A stretch of DNA of 64,000 nucleotides from assembly GCA_965237725.1 (NCBI GenBank), contig OZ250151.1:3658001-3722000 (forward strand), given 5' to 3'. How positions within the stretch are numbered: position 1 is the stretch's first letter; every line of letters begins with the position of its first letter. Positions 28,766 to 38,133 of this stretch are shown here, piece by piece. The translations under genes were made by a program, and so were the position numbers. A model generated the notes under the pieces. That model was not told where the DNA came from. It did not search any database and was given only the letters and a program-made list of their open reading frames with translations. This DNA comes from G965237725 sp965237725. Its GTDB lineage: Bacteria; Pseudomonadota; Gammaproteobacteria; Arenicellales; Poriferihabitantaceae.

Positions 28766-29149
28766 ATGACAAAGAAATCAGCTTTAGCCGCTATGGGCGT
28801 TCAAAATCCGGAACAAATTGCACGTTATGCAATTTATACCACTGATGATGCCGATACGTTACGGATCGTTTATGACCGTAAAAAAGGATCAATACTCCCG
28901 GTAAGTAAAAAATTCAAGTTTACCAGGATAAAAAAATCTACCGTGGTAGATAGTGGAAGTGGGCGAACAGAATTGTTGTATGAGAGTTCTCCAGATTTCC
29001 GCAATGCATTGTCTGAGTTGAGCGAGTTAATGCAAACCAGGGAAAGCTCTGATGAAATGCGTAAACTTGTGTTGGAGGAAATTCAGGCACTCGAAGAAGA
29101 CGTAGCCGCGCGGGGTGATTACATCAAGTCTCTGGTGGAGAAAATTTAG
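28766..29149 (+). CDS. DUF3461 family protein
   Basis: A 127-residue protein that matches the DUF3461 family: GVQNPEQIARYAIYTTDD at 11-28, then DTLRIVYDRKKGSILPVSKKFKF and TVVDSGSGRTELLYE. Function is unknown; it is a small soluble protein common in Gammaproteobacteria. It follows the ATPase gene by 35 bases on the same strand, so it could share the transcript, although a role in transport is not supported. Confidence 0.75.
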   Translation: MTKKSALAAMGVQNPEQIARYAIYTTDDADTLRIVYDRKKGSILPVSKKFKFTRIKKSTVVDSGSGRTELLYESSPDFRNALSELSELMQTRESSDEMRKLVLEEIQALEEDVAARGDYIKSLVEKI

Positions 29150-29215
29150 CCAAAATTTTCGTTCATCAGGACAGTTTTTTGACTGGATTATAGATCGCCC
29201 CTGAAGAACCCTTGG

Positions 29216-30511
29216 TTAACTGTCAGGGTCTTCTTCCGGGGCAGATTCTTTGGCGTATTGCTGAATAGATTCGATTACCGCGCTGGAAGGATGTAATCCT
29301 GCTGGGGTATTGGATCCCTGCTTGTTCAGAGGCATGGCTGATCGACGGGTCATTCGATATAGCGCAAACAATCCCGTAATTAAATGTGCCGCGCCCATGG
29401 CCCAGAAAAAACTGTAAATTCCGAAAAAATCCATTGATGCTGCCACCGCTACTGGGCCAATGATGGCGCCAATGCCACCGACCAGAACAAGGGTTCCACT
29501 GGCGGCGATCATTTGATTGGGGTGTAGATGATCATTGGTATAGGCCATACAGATCGAATACAAAGGCAGCGCCAGACCCGCAAACAATCCTGCGCTTAGC
29601 AAAACAATAATTACTGATTCGGTTGCGAGTTGAACGCATAGCGCGCCGGCAGCGGCAGTTAAAAACGAAGCGATGGTCAATACCAACCTGCGGTCAAAGC
29701 GATCCGACAATGCGCCGATGGGCCACTGCAAAATCACGGCGCCAGCCACCCCCGCAGTCATGAAGTATGAAATGTTTTCAAGGTCAAACCCAAGTCTTTG
29801 TCCATACACCGGGCCGAGCGCAAAGAATGTTGCGGTCACCATACCAATCACAAACATCCCAACTACACCCAGAGGGGAGATGGCATAAAGTTCTCTTAAT
29901 TTGATCCCCACAGATTTTTCAAATTTTGGTGTCGGCGTCGCTGATAACAGCAGCGGAACAACAGCGATGGAGATTAATACTGAGGTGAGAATGAACAGGG
30001 GAAAGTCCCTGGGATCACCCAAATTCAGGAACAACTGTCCCAGGCCTACGCCGAGGTAGGATACAACCATATACATCGAAAGTAGTTTGCCTCGAGTCTG
30101 ATTGGTTGCTCTTTCGTTTAACCAGCTTTCGGCGACAACGTACAATCCTGCAAAACAAAATCCACTGACCAGTCGCAATCCAATCCATACCGGAATTTGA
30201 ACAAACACCGCGTGAACCAGAACTGCTGCGGATGCCATGGCAGCGAGCGCAGCAAATACACGAATATGACCGACCTGCACCATAATTCTCGGGGTAACAA
30301 TGGAGCCAGATAAAAATCCCAGGTAAAACGATGACATGATAAAGCCAGTGATGGTGGTGCTAAAACCTTCCTGATCTGCACGTACTGCCAGCAAGGTGCC
30401 ACCCAGACCGTCACCCAGCATTAAAATTCCAAATCCAAGCAATAATGCCCAGGAAGATTTGAGTGCGGGTTTTAAGGTTGATGGCTTAGAGTTGGGATGG
30501 GGTGTTGACAT
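29216..30511 (-). CDS. MFS transporter (YcaD-like)
   Basis: A 431-residue inner-membrane transporter with 12 predicted transmembrane helices. Motifs: LGFGILMLGDGLGGTLLAVRADQEG near the N-terminus, FYLGFLSGSIVTPRIMVQVGHIRVFA between helices 2 and 3 (each split here), and VVAESWLNERATNQTRGKLLS between helices 4 and 5, which is typical of the YcaD-type family of sugar/drug exporters. The substrate is unknown. The C-terminal tail (about 45 residues) is soluble and acidic. It diverges from the amidase gene. Confidence 0.85.
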   Translation of the reverse strand: MSTPHPNSKPSTLKPALKSSWALLLGFGILMLGDGLGGTLLAVRADQEGFSTTITGFIMSSFYLGFLSGSIVTPRIMVQVGHIRVFAALAAMASAAVLVHAVFVQIPVWIGLRLVSGFCFAGLYVVAESWLNERATNQTRGKLLSMYMVVSYLGVGLGQLFLNLGDPRDFPLFILTSVLISIAVVPLLLSATPTPKFEKSVGIKLRELYAISPLGVVGMFVIGMVTATFFALGPVYGQRLGFDLENISYFMTAGVAGAVILQWPIGALSDRFDRRLVLTIASFLTAAAGALCVQLATESVIIVLLSAGLFAGLALPLYSICMAYTNDHLHPNQMIAASGTLVLVGGIGAIIGPVAVAASMDFFGIYSFFWAMGAAHLITGLFALYRMTRRSAMPLNKQGSNTPAGLHPSSAVIESIQQYAKESAPEEDPDS

Positions 30512-30623
30512 ATTTATCGCGAAAACAAAAATTTTACTCTAGAATCGTCGATGCAGTATATCTCAACCAAATTAAACTACGAACAATTTTCTATTACTCA
30601 TCTATTTGAGGGTTTACAGGTAA

Positions 30624-32024
30624 ATGTCGAATAAAATTTTCTGGTCGGCAATAAAAATTGCCAGCGAGATTCGCAAGGGTAGTTTGACGTCTTCGGAAAT
30701 GGTCGATGCCTGTCTAGCGCAAATCGATAAAGTCAATCCGAAGTTGAATGCGGTAGTGCAGATCGTGTCGGATCGTGCTCGTCAGGAAGCCGAGGAGCTG
30801 GACAAGTTAGGCAAAGCGAATCAATTTAAGGGTCCGTTGCACGGCATTCCCATAACCATCAAGGATTCTCTGGATACAGAAGGGATAGTCAGTACTGGTG
30901 GAACCATGGGCCGCAAGAACTATATCCCGAAATTGGATGCGCCAGTGGTAAAGCGATTACGGGATGCCGGTGCGGTTCTGATCGCCAAAACCAATACACC
31001 GGAATTAACTTTGAGCGGTGAAACCAATAATCTAATTTATGGACGGACCAACAATCCATTTGATTTAACCAAGAGCCCGGGAGGAAGCAGTGGTGGATCT
31101 GCTGCAATTATTGCATCCGGCGGCTCCGCCCTGGAACTGGGTTCAGATACCGGAGGGAGTATCCGCGAACCCGCGCATTTATGTGGTATCACCGGGATTA
31201 AGCCGACCTCGGGGCGCACACCCCGGACCGGTCATATCGTACCCTATGGTGGTGGTGTGCTTGATTCGTTAACCCAGATTGGCCCGATGGCACGTTATGT
31301 AGAGGATTTAAAACTGGCGTTGCCGATCATCTGTGGGCCCGATGGAGAAGATCCAAGTGTTGTTCCCGTAGCCATGGGTGACCCGGACAAAATAGATATA
31401 AGCGGCCTGCGAATTGCCTACTATACCGATAACGGTGTTGTTTCTCCCTGTGATGACATCGTAAACCTGATAATTCAAGTATCAGTGGAATTGAAAGAAA
31501 ATAAGTTTAATATCATCGAGAAGCCATTTCCAGATATGGCAGAATTGGTATCGCTAATCTCCCGACTACGCGAGTGTGTCAATGCCGGATTAATTCAACG
31601 ATTGTTGAAGCGCTATGGTACAAAGGAACCAGGGCCGGATCTGAGCGGATATCTTGTCAATGCGGAACTTGCGATTAAAGAAAAGGTTGATCCGGTGTTG
31701 ATGGAGTCAATCGATAATGCCAAAGCCAAAGCATTAAAGTTTATGGCAAATTACGACGCCATCATTTGCCCACCATCCACCAGCCTGGCGCGACCTCACG
31801 GCGCTTCTTATAACGACTCATTTGATTACTGGGGCTACACTACCGTACACAACCTGCTTGGCTGGCCAGGGGTAACCGTTCGTGCGGGTATCAGTGAAGA
31901 AGAAAAATTACCCGTGAGTGTCCAAATAATTACCGCACCCTGGCGTGAAGATATTGCTCTGGCGTTGGCGGCAAAAATAGAGACACTGTTTGGGGGTTAT
32001 CAGCCACCACCTATGTTGACCTAG
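30624..32024 (+). CDS. Amidase, amidase-signature family
   Basis: A 466-residue hydrolase with the complete Ser-cisSer-Lys triad: K80 in ITIKDSLD, cis-Ser155 in PGGSSGGSA and S179 in GSDTGGSI. The spacing of 75 and 24 residues is normal. It hydrolyses amide bonds; it could also be a subunit-like homologue of GatA, but there are no gatB or gatC genes here and the sequence lacks GatA's usual features. A GAGGG Shine-Dalgarno precedes ATG 30624. The sulfatase gene follows 34 bases later, suggesting one operon. Confidence 0.88.
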   Translation: MSNKIFWSAIKIASEIRKGSLTSSEMVDACLAQIDKVNPKLNAVVQIVSDRARQEAEELDKLGKANQFKGPLHGIPITIKDSLDTEGIVSTGGTMGRKNYIPKLDAPVVKRLRDAGAVLIAKTNTPELTLSGETNNLIYGRTNNPFDLTKSPGGSSGGSAAIIASGGSALELGSDTGGSIREPAHLCGITGIKPTSGRTPRTGHIVPYGGGVLDSLTQIGPMARYVEDLKLALPIICGPDGEDPSVVPVAMGDPDKIDISGLRIAYYTDNGVVSPCDDIVNLIIQVSVELKENKFNIIEKPFPDMAELVSLISRLRECVNAGLIQRLLKRYGTKEPGPDLSGYLVNAELAIKEKVDPVLMESIDNAKAKALKFMANYDAIICPPSTSLARPHGASYNDSFDYWGYTTVHNLLGWPGVTVRAGISEEEKLPVSVQIITAPWREDIALALAAKIETLFGGYQPPPMLT

Positions 32025-32058
32025 AAATTTAATATCGCCGTCAATATGACCCATTAAT

Positions 32059-33609
32059 ATGAAAAGACCTAATGTGATTTTTATTTGTACTGATCAGCAG
32101 CGATCAGATAGCCTGGGTTGTTATGGTAATCCCATTGCGCGCACCCCGAATATCGATTCCATTGCGGCCTCCGGGGTAAAATTTACCCGTCATATTACCC
32201 CTATGCAAATTTGCTCTCCCAGCAGGGGCACCATGATTACCGGGCTGTATCCGCGAAATCATCAGCTGATCATGAATGGGATGGCGCTTCCCGAATCCGT
32301 CCCAACCCTGCCGGGAATTCTATCTGGTGCTGGTTATCGTACCCACGGTGTAGGCAAACAACATTTGCAACCCATACTGGCGCCGGACGAGCACAAGATG
32401 CCGGATTCCCGAGCCTTCTGGAATAGCGAGGAATCATCGAACTGGAATGGTCCGTTTTACGGCTATCAAACTCTGGATCTGCTGCTCGGAGAATCGGATA
32501 CGGCAAATGTAGCTGGTCATTATGCGCAGTGGCTAAAACAAAATTATCCGGAATCTTTTAATCTGCTCGATCCATCCTCGGCTGAAAGCCAGCCTCCAGC
32601 GGATCTAGATGAAATCTGGCGCTCTGCCATACCCGCTGAACACCATTACAATAGCTGGATTACCGATCAAGCGGTAAATTTTCTCCAGGGTAATCAGGGG
32701 GAAAACAACCCTTACTTTTTGTTCGTTTCCTATCCCGACCCTCACCATCCCTTTGACCCGCCGGCGGAATATGCGGACCGATACGACCCTGATGAAATGC
32801 CCTTGCCCCAGGTCGCTTCAGATGAGCTTTCTAAAATGCCATCTTATTACGGTGAACTGTATCCTAAAGGCCAGGGATTTCGGGAGTTGTACTGGGCAGG
32901 CAGAATGGATATGGAAGCGGGATCCATGATTACCACAGAAGATATCAGTGATAAGTCCATGGGTACAGCCATCGCCTATACTTATGGCATGATTGAGATG
33001 ATCGATGATGGGGTAGGGAAAATTTTAGCCGCCCTGGAACAACGCGGTGATGCCGATAACACCATAATTGTTTTTACTTCCGACCACGGTGAATTATTGG
33101 GTGATCATGGCTTGTTGCATAAAGGACCACCGCCTTATCGTCAGCTTACCGAGGTTTCATTGCTGATCAAGGGCCCGGAAATTCCCGAGGGGCAAACCAT
33201 CAACAACCTGACCAATCATATTGATTTAACTCCAACAATACTCGATCTGACTAATGTCGAACCAGTCAGCGCCGACAATGGAAAAGTGAATTTTGATGGT
33301 TTGAGTCTGAAGCCGTTGCTAAGGGGTTTCAGTGAAGAATTACGCAACACCAATTTTGGTGAATACCATCCATCAGCTAAACCCGAATTGTATAATCAAA
33401 CGGTCAGCACCAGTGATTGGCGACTGACCCTGTACCCGGAAAAACCCGAGTGGGGGGAGTTGTTTAACCTTAACCATGATCCATGTGAGCGACTGAACCT
33501 GTTTCACGATGGCGAACACAACCCGATAATAACGGAACTTAGCGAAGTGCTCGCTCGGGACTTCCCCCCTCAACCAAGTGTAGACAATCCGTGGTTATGT
33601 AAGTGGTAA
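32059..33609 (+). CDS. Sulfatase (arylsulfatase/choline-sulfatase-like)
   Basis: A 516-residue sulfatase with N-terminal PNVIFICTDQQRSDSLGCYG, which carries the metal-binding Asp, and the formylglycine site C52-S-P-S-R in ICSPSRGTMITGLYPR. The Asp-His pair for the metal is in SDHGELLGDHGLLHKG. The Cys must be converted to formylglycine by a separate enzyme. There is no clear signal peptide, so it may act in the cytoplasm on imported sulfate esters. It is downstream of the amidase gene, and a strong hairpin sits at its stop codon. Confidence 0.9.
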   Translation: MKRPNVIFICTDQQRSDSLGCYGNPIARTPNIDSIAASGVKFTRHITPMQICSPSRGTMITGLYPRNHQLIMNGMALPESVPTLPGILSGAGYRTHGVGKQHLQPILAPDEHKMPDSRAFWNSEESSNWNGPFYGYQTLDLLLGESDTANVAGHYAQWLKQNYPESFNLLDPSSAESQPPADLDEIWRSAIPAEHHYNSWITDQAVNFLQGNQGENNPYFLFVSYPDPHHPFDPPAEYADRYDPDEMPLPQVASDELSKMPSYYGELYPKGQGFRELYWAGRMDMEAGSMITTEDISDKSMGTAIAYTYGMIEMIDDGVGKILAALEQRGDADNTIIVFTSDHGELLGDHGLLHKGPPPYRQLTEVSLLIKGPEIPEGQTINNLTNHIDLTPTILDLTNVEPVSADNGKVNFDGLSLKPLLRGFSEELRNTNFGEYHPSAKPELYNQTVSTSDWRLTLYPEKPEWGELFNLNHDPCERLNLFHDGEHNPIITELSEVLARDFPPQPSVDNPWLCKW

Positions 33610-33640
33610 TAGGAAAATCGCGAACGCGATTTTCCTATTA
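33607..33640 (+). terminator. 16-bp perfect hairpin at the sulfatase stop
   Basis: TAATAGGAAAATCGCG (33607-33622) and CGCGATTTTCCTATTA (33625-33640) pair perfectly around a 2-base gap. The left arm includes the sulfatase stop codon. It lacks a long T-run, so it may be a bidirectional terminator or RNA-stabilising hairpin and not a classical terminator. The right arm is repeated downstream. Confidence 0.6.
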
Positions 33641-33806
33641 CCATCCTGATGAGCGAAGTGAAGAAGGATCCAGCCTAATGGCAATACGAACGCGATTTTC
33701 CTATTACCATCCTGATGAGCGAAGTGAAGAAGGATCCACAAAATTTAGAGGCCAGTTTACAATTTCCAGATCGTCATCCTGAACTCGCGAAGCGAAGAAG
33801 GATCCA
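33621..33806. repeat. Tandem/dispersed repeat block (CATCCTGA...GAAGGATCC type)
   Basis: Two copies of a 52-base unit with 66-base spacing (33621-33672 and 33687-33738). Each contains CGAACGCGATTTTCC, CATCCTGATGAGCGAAGTG and AAGAAGGATCCA. A third, diverged copy of the last part is at 33772-33806 (GTCATCCTGAACTCGCGAAG then CGAAGAAGGATCCA). The motif with GGATCC at one end and CATCC at the other can form a hairpin and resembles the dispersed palindromic repeats often found between genes in many bacteria. It lies between the convergent sulfatase and ketopantoate-reductase-like genes. Confidence 0.85.
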
Positions 33807-33810
33807 GTAT

Positions 33811-34737
33811 TTAAGTATTAAACGCCAACTCCCGCGATCGAACGACTTCACTCAATACTTCATTGTAAGGCGCTGTTAGGCCAACCTCGGCGGCTATAAT
33901 TGGAACTATGCCGTTAATCGCATCGATTTCAGATTTTCGATTGTTGAGATGATCCTGCAACATGGATGGTTTGGCTTTTGGCATTTTCTCCCCAAAATTT
34001 TTGACATACTCCACCGCATCACGAAAAGAAAATCCAACGTTTTTAGCCCGCCCGACCTGATATGCTTCCAGGGCGCAGGTTGATGCAATTTGCCATCTAT
34101 GGGGATCGTTCTGTAATTCTTCGACGTTGCAGTTAAAAACAGTGCATGGCGCACTATAGGTCACATTGCAGACAAATTTTTCCCAGATTAACTGATTAAT
34201 ATCTTCAAAGGCTTTGACATTGAATCCCGCGTCACCCCAAACTTGTGCAACGGTTCCAAGACGAGGGGATAATCCACCCTGCATTTCCCCAAGTCGAATC
34301 AATTCCATTCCACTATGATGCACATGTCCAGGACCTTTCATGGAAGCACCAAACCCGCCGGCAACACCGAGTAAAATATTGTCATTATCAATCGCCGCCT
34401 GAATTCTTTCTCCAGCGCCCAAACCATTCTGAATTGTAAGCAGCAGGGTGTCATCACCGATGACCTCCAGCGCAGTACGGGCTGCAGCACCCACCCCTGA
34501 AGCTTTGGTGGCAATAATCACAAGATCACAAATACCAACGCCCCTGGTCGACGTATGCGCCTGAATATTTTTGACAACCCGGTCTCCGCTGGCACCTTCG
34601 ATTCGCAAGCCGTGATTGGCTATGGCATCGATATGCTCCTGCCACAAGTCAACAACATGAATTTCATTATCAGACTGTGCGAGTAAACCCGCATACACAG
34701 AGCCCATGGCTCCCGCGCCAATAATTGTGATTTTCAA
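33811..34737 (-). CDS. Ketopantoate reductase (PanE/ApbA) family dehydrogenase
   Basis: A 308-residue NAD(P)-dependent dehydrogenase. The Rossmann loop is IIGAGAMGSVYAGLLA at 4-19; TKASG, TIQNGLG and a C-terminal helical domain with WEKFVCNVTYSAPCTVF fit the family, as does KPSMLQDHLNNRKSEIDAINGI with the catalytic-type Lys/Asn/Ser/Asp/Glu. The 2-oxo acid substrate need not be ketopantoate: this gene is in a catabolic block with SDR, dioxygenase and GMC genes and no pan genes. Likely co-transcribed with the SDR gene upstream (29 bases). Confidence 0.85.
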   Translation of the reverse strand: MKITIIGAGAMGSVYAGLLAQSDNEIHVVDLWQEHIDAIANHGLRIEGASGDRVVKNIQAHTSTRGVGICDLVIIATKASGVGAAARTALEVIGDDTLLLTIQNGLGAGERIQAAIDNDNILLGVAGGFGASMKGPGHVHHSGMELIRLGEMQGGLSPRLGTVAQVWGDAGFNVKAFEDINQLIWEKFVCNVTYSAPCTVFNCNVEELQNDPHRWQIASTCALEAYQVGRAKNVGFSFRDAVEYVKNFGEKMPKAKPSMLQDHLNNRKSEIDAINGIVPIIAAEVGLTAPYNEVLSEVVRSRELAFNT

Positions 34738-34766
34738 AACAGGTTCTCCATATCTTATATTTAGTT

Positions 34767-35531
34767 CTATGGGTTAACCCATCCGCCGCAAGCGTCAATG
34801 GTTGCGCCGGTTACATAGGATGACTTTTCTGATAACAAAAACATGCCTGCATTGGCAATTTCTGATACTTCTGCCGGACGACTTAAAGGCACCTGATCAA
34901 TAACCCACGGCAGCCATTCAGGATTTTCTTTAGCCCAGTCGACGCTGAGTTCGGTCATGGTTGCACCGGGTCGTAGAGTATTCACCCGAATCCCCTGATT
35001 CGCCTGTTCTTTGGATAGTCCCACGGTAAACGTATCGATAGCCGCTTTGGATGCCGCATAATCCACATAGGTGAATGGGCCGCCATGCTTTGACGCCGCA
35101 GACGAAACATTGACGATCACACCGCCGGTTCCACCATGACGTTTGGCCATGCGTTTAATAGCATGTTTGGCACAAATAAATGCGCCGAGAATATTGACCT
35201 TGAACAGGTTCATTGAAATTTCCGGGTCAATTTCATCGACCCGACAACCACTGCCATTTATACCGGCATTATTAACAAGGCCAGTTACCGGCCCAAGTTG
35301 TGCATCCACTTCTAAGAACATATTTGCAACTTCAGACTCAATACTGACATTTGCCTGGCTCGCAATTGCAGTTCCCCCAGCTGACTTGATTTGATCCACA
35401 ACGGCCAGCGCTTCATCTCTCGAACTTGCATAATTAACACACACCGCCCAGCCATCTTTTGCAGCCATGCGCGCAATCTCCGCGCCTATGCCACGACTTG
35501 CACCGGTAACAACTAAAATTTTTTCAGACAT
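34767..35531 (-). CDS. Short-chain dehydrogenase/reductase (SDR)
   Basis: A 254-residue classical SDR: VTGASRGIGAEIARMA at 8-23, NNAG at about 87, catalytic Ser in VNVSSAASKHG (about 143), Y-x3-K in YAASKAA (about 158-164), and C-terminal GATIDACGGWVNP. The residue after strand 2 (NYASSRDE) suggests NADP use. It sits between the dioxygenase gene (14 bases upstream) and the PanE-like gene, as part of a minus-strand operon; the substrate is likely an intermediate of the same pathway. Confidence 0.88.
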   Translation of the reverse strand: MSEKILVVTGASRGIGAEIARMAAKDGWAVCVNYASSRDEALAVVDQIKSAGGTAIASQANVSIESEVANMFLEVDAQLGPVTGLVNNAGINGSGCRVDEIDPEISMNLFKVNILGAFICAKHAIKRMAKRHGGTGGVIVNVSSAASKHGGPFTYVDYAASKAAIDTFTVGLSKEQANQGIRVNTLRPGATMTELSVDWAKENPEWLPWVIDQVPLSRPAEVSEIANAGMFLLSEKSSYVTGATIDACGGWVNP

Positions 35532-35545
35532 AAAATGAATTCGAA

Positions 35546-36721
35546 TTATCCATATGCGCCCCGGAGCAAAGGCAATGCATCGCGGGGTATATTTAATTGA
35601 TCAGAAAGAATCCGTAACCGACTGTGAAAATCGCCTCTTTCGAGTTGCACCCATTGTAACCATCTTCGGGCATTCATAGTCAGTCGAGTACGGCCGTGTA
35701 AAATCCGATGGTTGTCAAATATGACTATATCACCAGGATTCAATTTTTTATTCAGAATTCTCTGATTATCCTCAACCAGTTCAAGAAATCGTTTCATGCC
35801 CCGATAATAAACCGGGACCTGGTCGGGGTGGATACAGGCTGGTGCTGCAACCCGATCATTTACCCGTACGCCACAAATATTCTTGAATTCATCTGTGGAA
35901 ATAACCGGGAACTCCGCAATCAAATCTACATCACCATCGAAGTGACGTCGAAATAATTGTCTATTATTCGTCAGTGCGGCGAAACCATCGGGATCTTCGT
36001 TGCGTAGTGCGTCCGCAGCTTCGAATCCATCGAGAAAGGTGGAGGAACCCGCGCCGGCGGTATCGGTTTCGATACAATGAAACAAAATGATTCCCGGCGG
36101 TGATGCTCGATAGGGTTCATCGGTATGGGGTTTTAGTGGTTCAACATCGTTGGCAATGCTGCGTTGATTATCGTCCACTACCAGATCCTGAACCCGGCCA
36201 AAATTATTTTCCTGTATCCAGCCGATTTTACTCGCCAAACTTTCCAGGGTTCCTGGAATTTCAGAGGCGTTATTGATAAAACACAATCCGTGGTTGCGAA
36301 GCGCTAACAGCAAGTCGAAAAAATTCTTATCGTTAGTGGCAATTTCGTCATATTCGAAATTGGGTGGGTTAACTCGAAACTCATCGCTCCATAAAATTGG
36401 AGAAAAACTTCTCGTGCTGCGGGAAGGCGTGTCGTAACAATATTGCCGTAGCCAGCTTGTGGAGAATGTGCCATTGTGCCCATCGGACCAGGTCAGGTTT
36501 ATAGACGCCTGATCCCCTGTCTCAGTCAGATCAGCATTTAAAATTTTCAAATCAATATCCAATTCACTGAGTTTCAGGGTTCGCCGACCAATGGCGGGTT
36601 CCCCACATTGATCACACCGACAGTTATCTCGTAACCAGATGGCATGAAAACTTGAGCGGAAGTTATCATTCCATTGCAGATCGAGCTTATGGCCGTGATT
36701 ATCTATTAACTTTACTGACAT
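35546..36721 (-). CDS. Gamma-butyrobetaine dioxygenase-like (TauD/BBOX family)
   Basis: A 391-residue Fe(II)/2-oxoglutarate oxygenase. The N-terminal DUF971-type zinc domain (about 10-95) has WLRDNCRCDQCGEPAIG with the Cys ligands; the TauD barrel follows with the metal-binding H-x-D (HTDEPYRASPPG) and the distal His in RILHGRTRL with Arg for 2-oxoglutarate. This two-domain plan is that of gamma-butyrobetaine or trimethyllysine hydroxylases, which make carnitine. Length and layout are normal. It fits a pathway for quaternary amines with the neighbouring SDR, MFS and GMC genes, though substrates are inferred. Confidence 0.85.
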   Translation of the reverse strand: MSVKLIDNHGHKLDLQWNDNFRSSFHAIWLRDNCRCDQCGEPAIGRRTLKLSELDIDLKILNADLTETGDQASINLTWSDGHNGTFSTSWLRQYCYDTPSRSTRSFSPILWSDEFRVNPPNFEYDEIATNDKNFFDLLLALRNHGLCFINNASEIPGTLESLASKIGWIQENNFGRVQDLVVDDNQRSIANDVEPLKPHTDEPYRASPPGIILFHCIETDTAGAGSSTFLDGFEAADALRNEDPDGFAALTNNRQLFRRHFDGDVDLIAEFPVISTDEFKNICGVRVNDRVAAPACIHPDQVPVYYRGMKRFLELVEDNQRILNKKLNPGDIVIFDNHRILHGRTRLTMNARRWLQWVQLERGDFHSRLRILSDQLNIPRDALPLLRGAYG

Positions 36722-36815
36722 CGGATATGGGTTAAAAGTTGGAATTGCAATATTACTGAATTTACAATTGAATTCAACTCAATGACGGATTTTATCCGGA
36801 ATAGATTTTGGTCTA

Positions 36816-38003
36816 CTACAACCTTCGAGGCAGGTAGGTAGAAACCAGGGCGGCAATCAGTAATAGAATCCCCAGGAACAAATAAAATACCTGGAATGGT
36901 GCGAACATCAAAATAATTGCTACGGCAAGAGGGGTGATCAGTTCCGAGCCTTCTCGCCAGGTAGAAAATATCATGGTCATTTCTGTTCGCTCTCTTGGCT
37001 TGACCATGCGCATAAATGGAATGTTTCCAAGGACATCGAGCATGGCGCCACCAATCGATGCGGAGATCCAGAATGCCAGGCCAAGGGGTTTGGGATCACC
37101 AATGAAAAATAGACAAAATAGGCTAATACTGGTTATGAGTTGACCCAAAATGACAATCGCCCGGGTGCTATATTTTTCAGACAGCCATCTGTAGAAAGGG
37201 CTGAAAAACATCAGTCCACTTACGAATGAAAGTAATCCGCCGGCGACCCAGTAAGGCATCCCGGATTCCACCGCATAGATAGGGCCGTATACAAACAGCG
37301 ATACCCAAAAAATTGAACGGCTTAAGGTGATCAGATAGGCGATTCGTAACGCCGGCTGGGAGAAATAACGCGGTATCACCTTGAGGGGGTTCACCGATGG
37401 GCGTTTGGCTTTACGAATAATTTTGTTGGGGCCGAGTCGTAGATGCCAGAAAAATGCCAGCATGGCGCAGGCGCCCAGCGCCGCGGCAAGAAAAGGTGCC
37501 CAGGGCTCGCTGTTATTCCACAACCAGATACCCAGGGAAGGGCCGATGAACCAAGATGCGCCGTTGAATACCATGCGTTTTGATTCGGTTCGGGTCAATT
37601 CCTTTTTACCGATAAAGTCCATGATATACAACGACAGACAAACTGAAAAAAGAGAAGCCGCTGCAGATCGCAATCCAATACCAATAGCAAATTCAAGGCC
37701 ATTACCAAAATATAAAATCGCCGCTGCCACAATCAGAAAGCAGCCACCCAGGGTGACCACCCAACGACGTTGGAGTAAACGTTCCAGTGTGGCGAAGTTG
37801 AGTGTGATCATCAGGGTCATGACCGAACCTATCAGGTAGGCCCGAGTAACCGCTTCCTTGGATCCCAGAGCTTCGAGGGCAAGCAGGGGTACGACGCCAA
37901 CCAGCAGTGCTCTGGAAAATCCATCCAACGCATTTAATTTGGCAAGTGAATTGCTGGCGTCGTTAACAACAGTATTCAGGCCGGGCGGCCGTCTATGGAA
38001 CAT
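36816..38003 (-). CDS. MFS transporter
   Basis: A 395-residue inner-membrane protein with 11-12 predicted transmembrane helices. A basic loop (ERLLQRR) is between helices 2 and 3, and RTESKRMVFNGASWFIGPSLGIWLW marks helix 5 (split here). The central cytosolic loop (RKAKRPSVNPLK) is typical of MFS. Specific substrate unknown. It is 94 bases upstream of the dioxygenase gene on the same strand, so may import the substrate used by that pathway. Confidence 0.8.
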   Translation of the reverse strand: MFHRRPPGLNTVVNDASNSLAKLNALDGFSRALLVGVVPLLALEALGSKEAVTRAYLIGSVMTLMITLNFATLERLLQRRWVVTLGGCFLIVAAAILYFGNGLEFAIGIGLRSAAASLFSVCLSLYIMDFIGKKELTRTESKRMVFNGASWFIGPSLGIWLWNNSEPWAPFLAAALGACAMLAFFWHLRLGPNKIIRKAKRPSVNPLKVIPRYFSQPALRIAYLITLSRSIFWVSLFVYGPIYAVESGMPYWVAGGLLSFVSGLMFFSPFYRWLSEKYSTRAIVILGQLITSISLFCLFFIGDPKPLGLAFWISASIGGAMLDVLGNIPFMRMVKPRERTEMTMIFSTWREGSELITPLAVAIILMFAPFQVFYLFLGILLLIAALVSTYLPRRL

Positions 38004-38133
38004 GTTTTTTCACCACTGATAAATGGGTTGTCAAACAAATGCCGGCGGCGCATCCTGGGCAATTCAGAATTTATCTACCGCTTCATCGCGGATAGTATGC
38101 CAATCTGTTAATAGATGATAGCGATTGGTGAAA

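Noticed and set aside
33621..33806. CRISPR-like direct repeats
   Set aside because: Only two near-identical copies and one diverged copy, with short dissimilar spacing and palindromic units; no cas genes.
37381..37839. 152-codon open frame opposite the MFS gene
   Set aside because: It lies fully inside the MFS gene on the other strand and has composition of a shadow frame.
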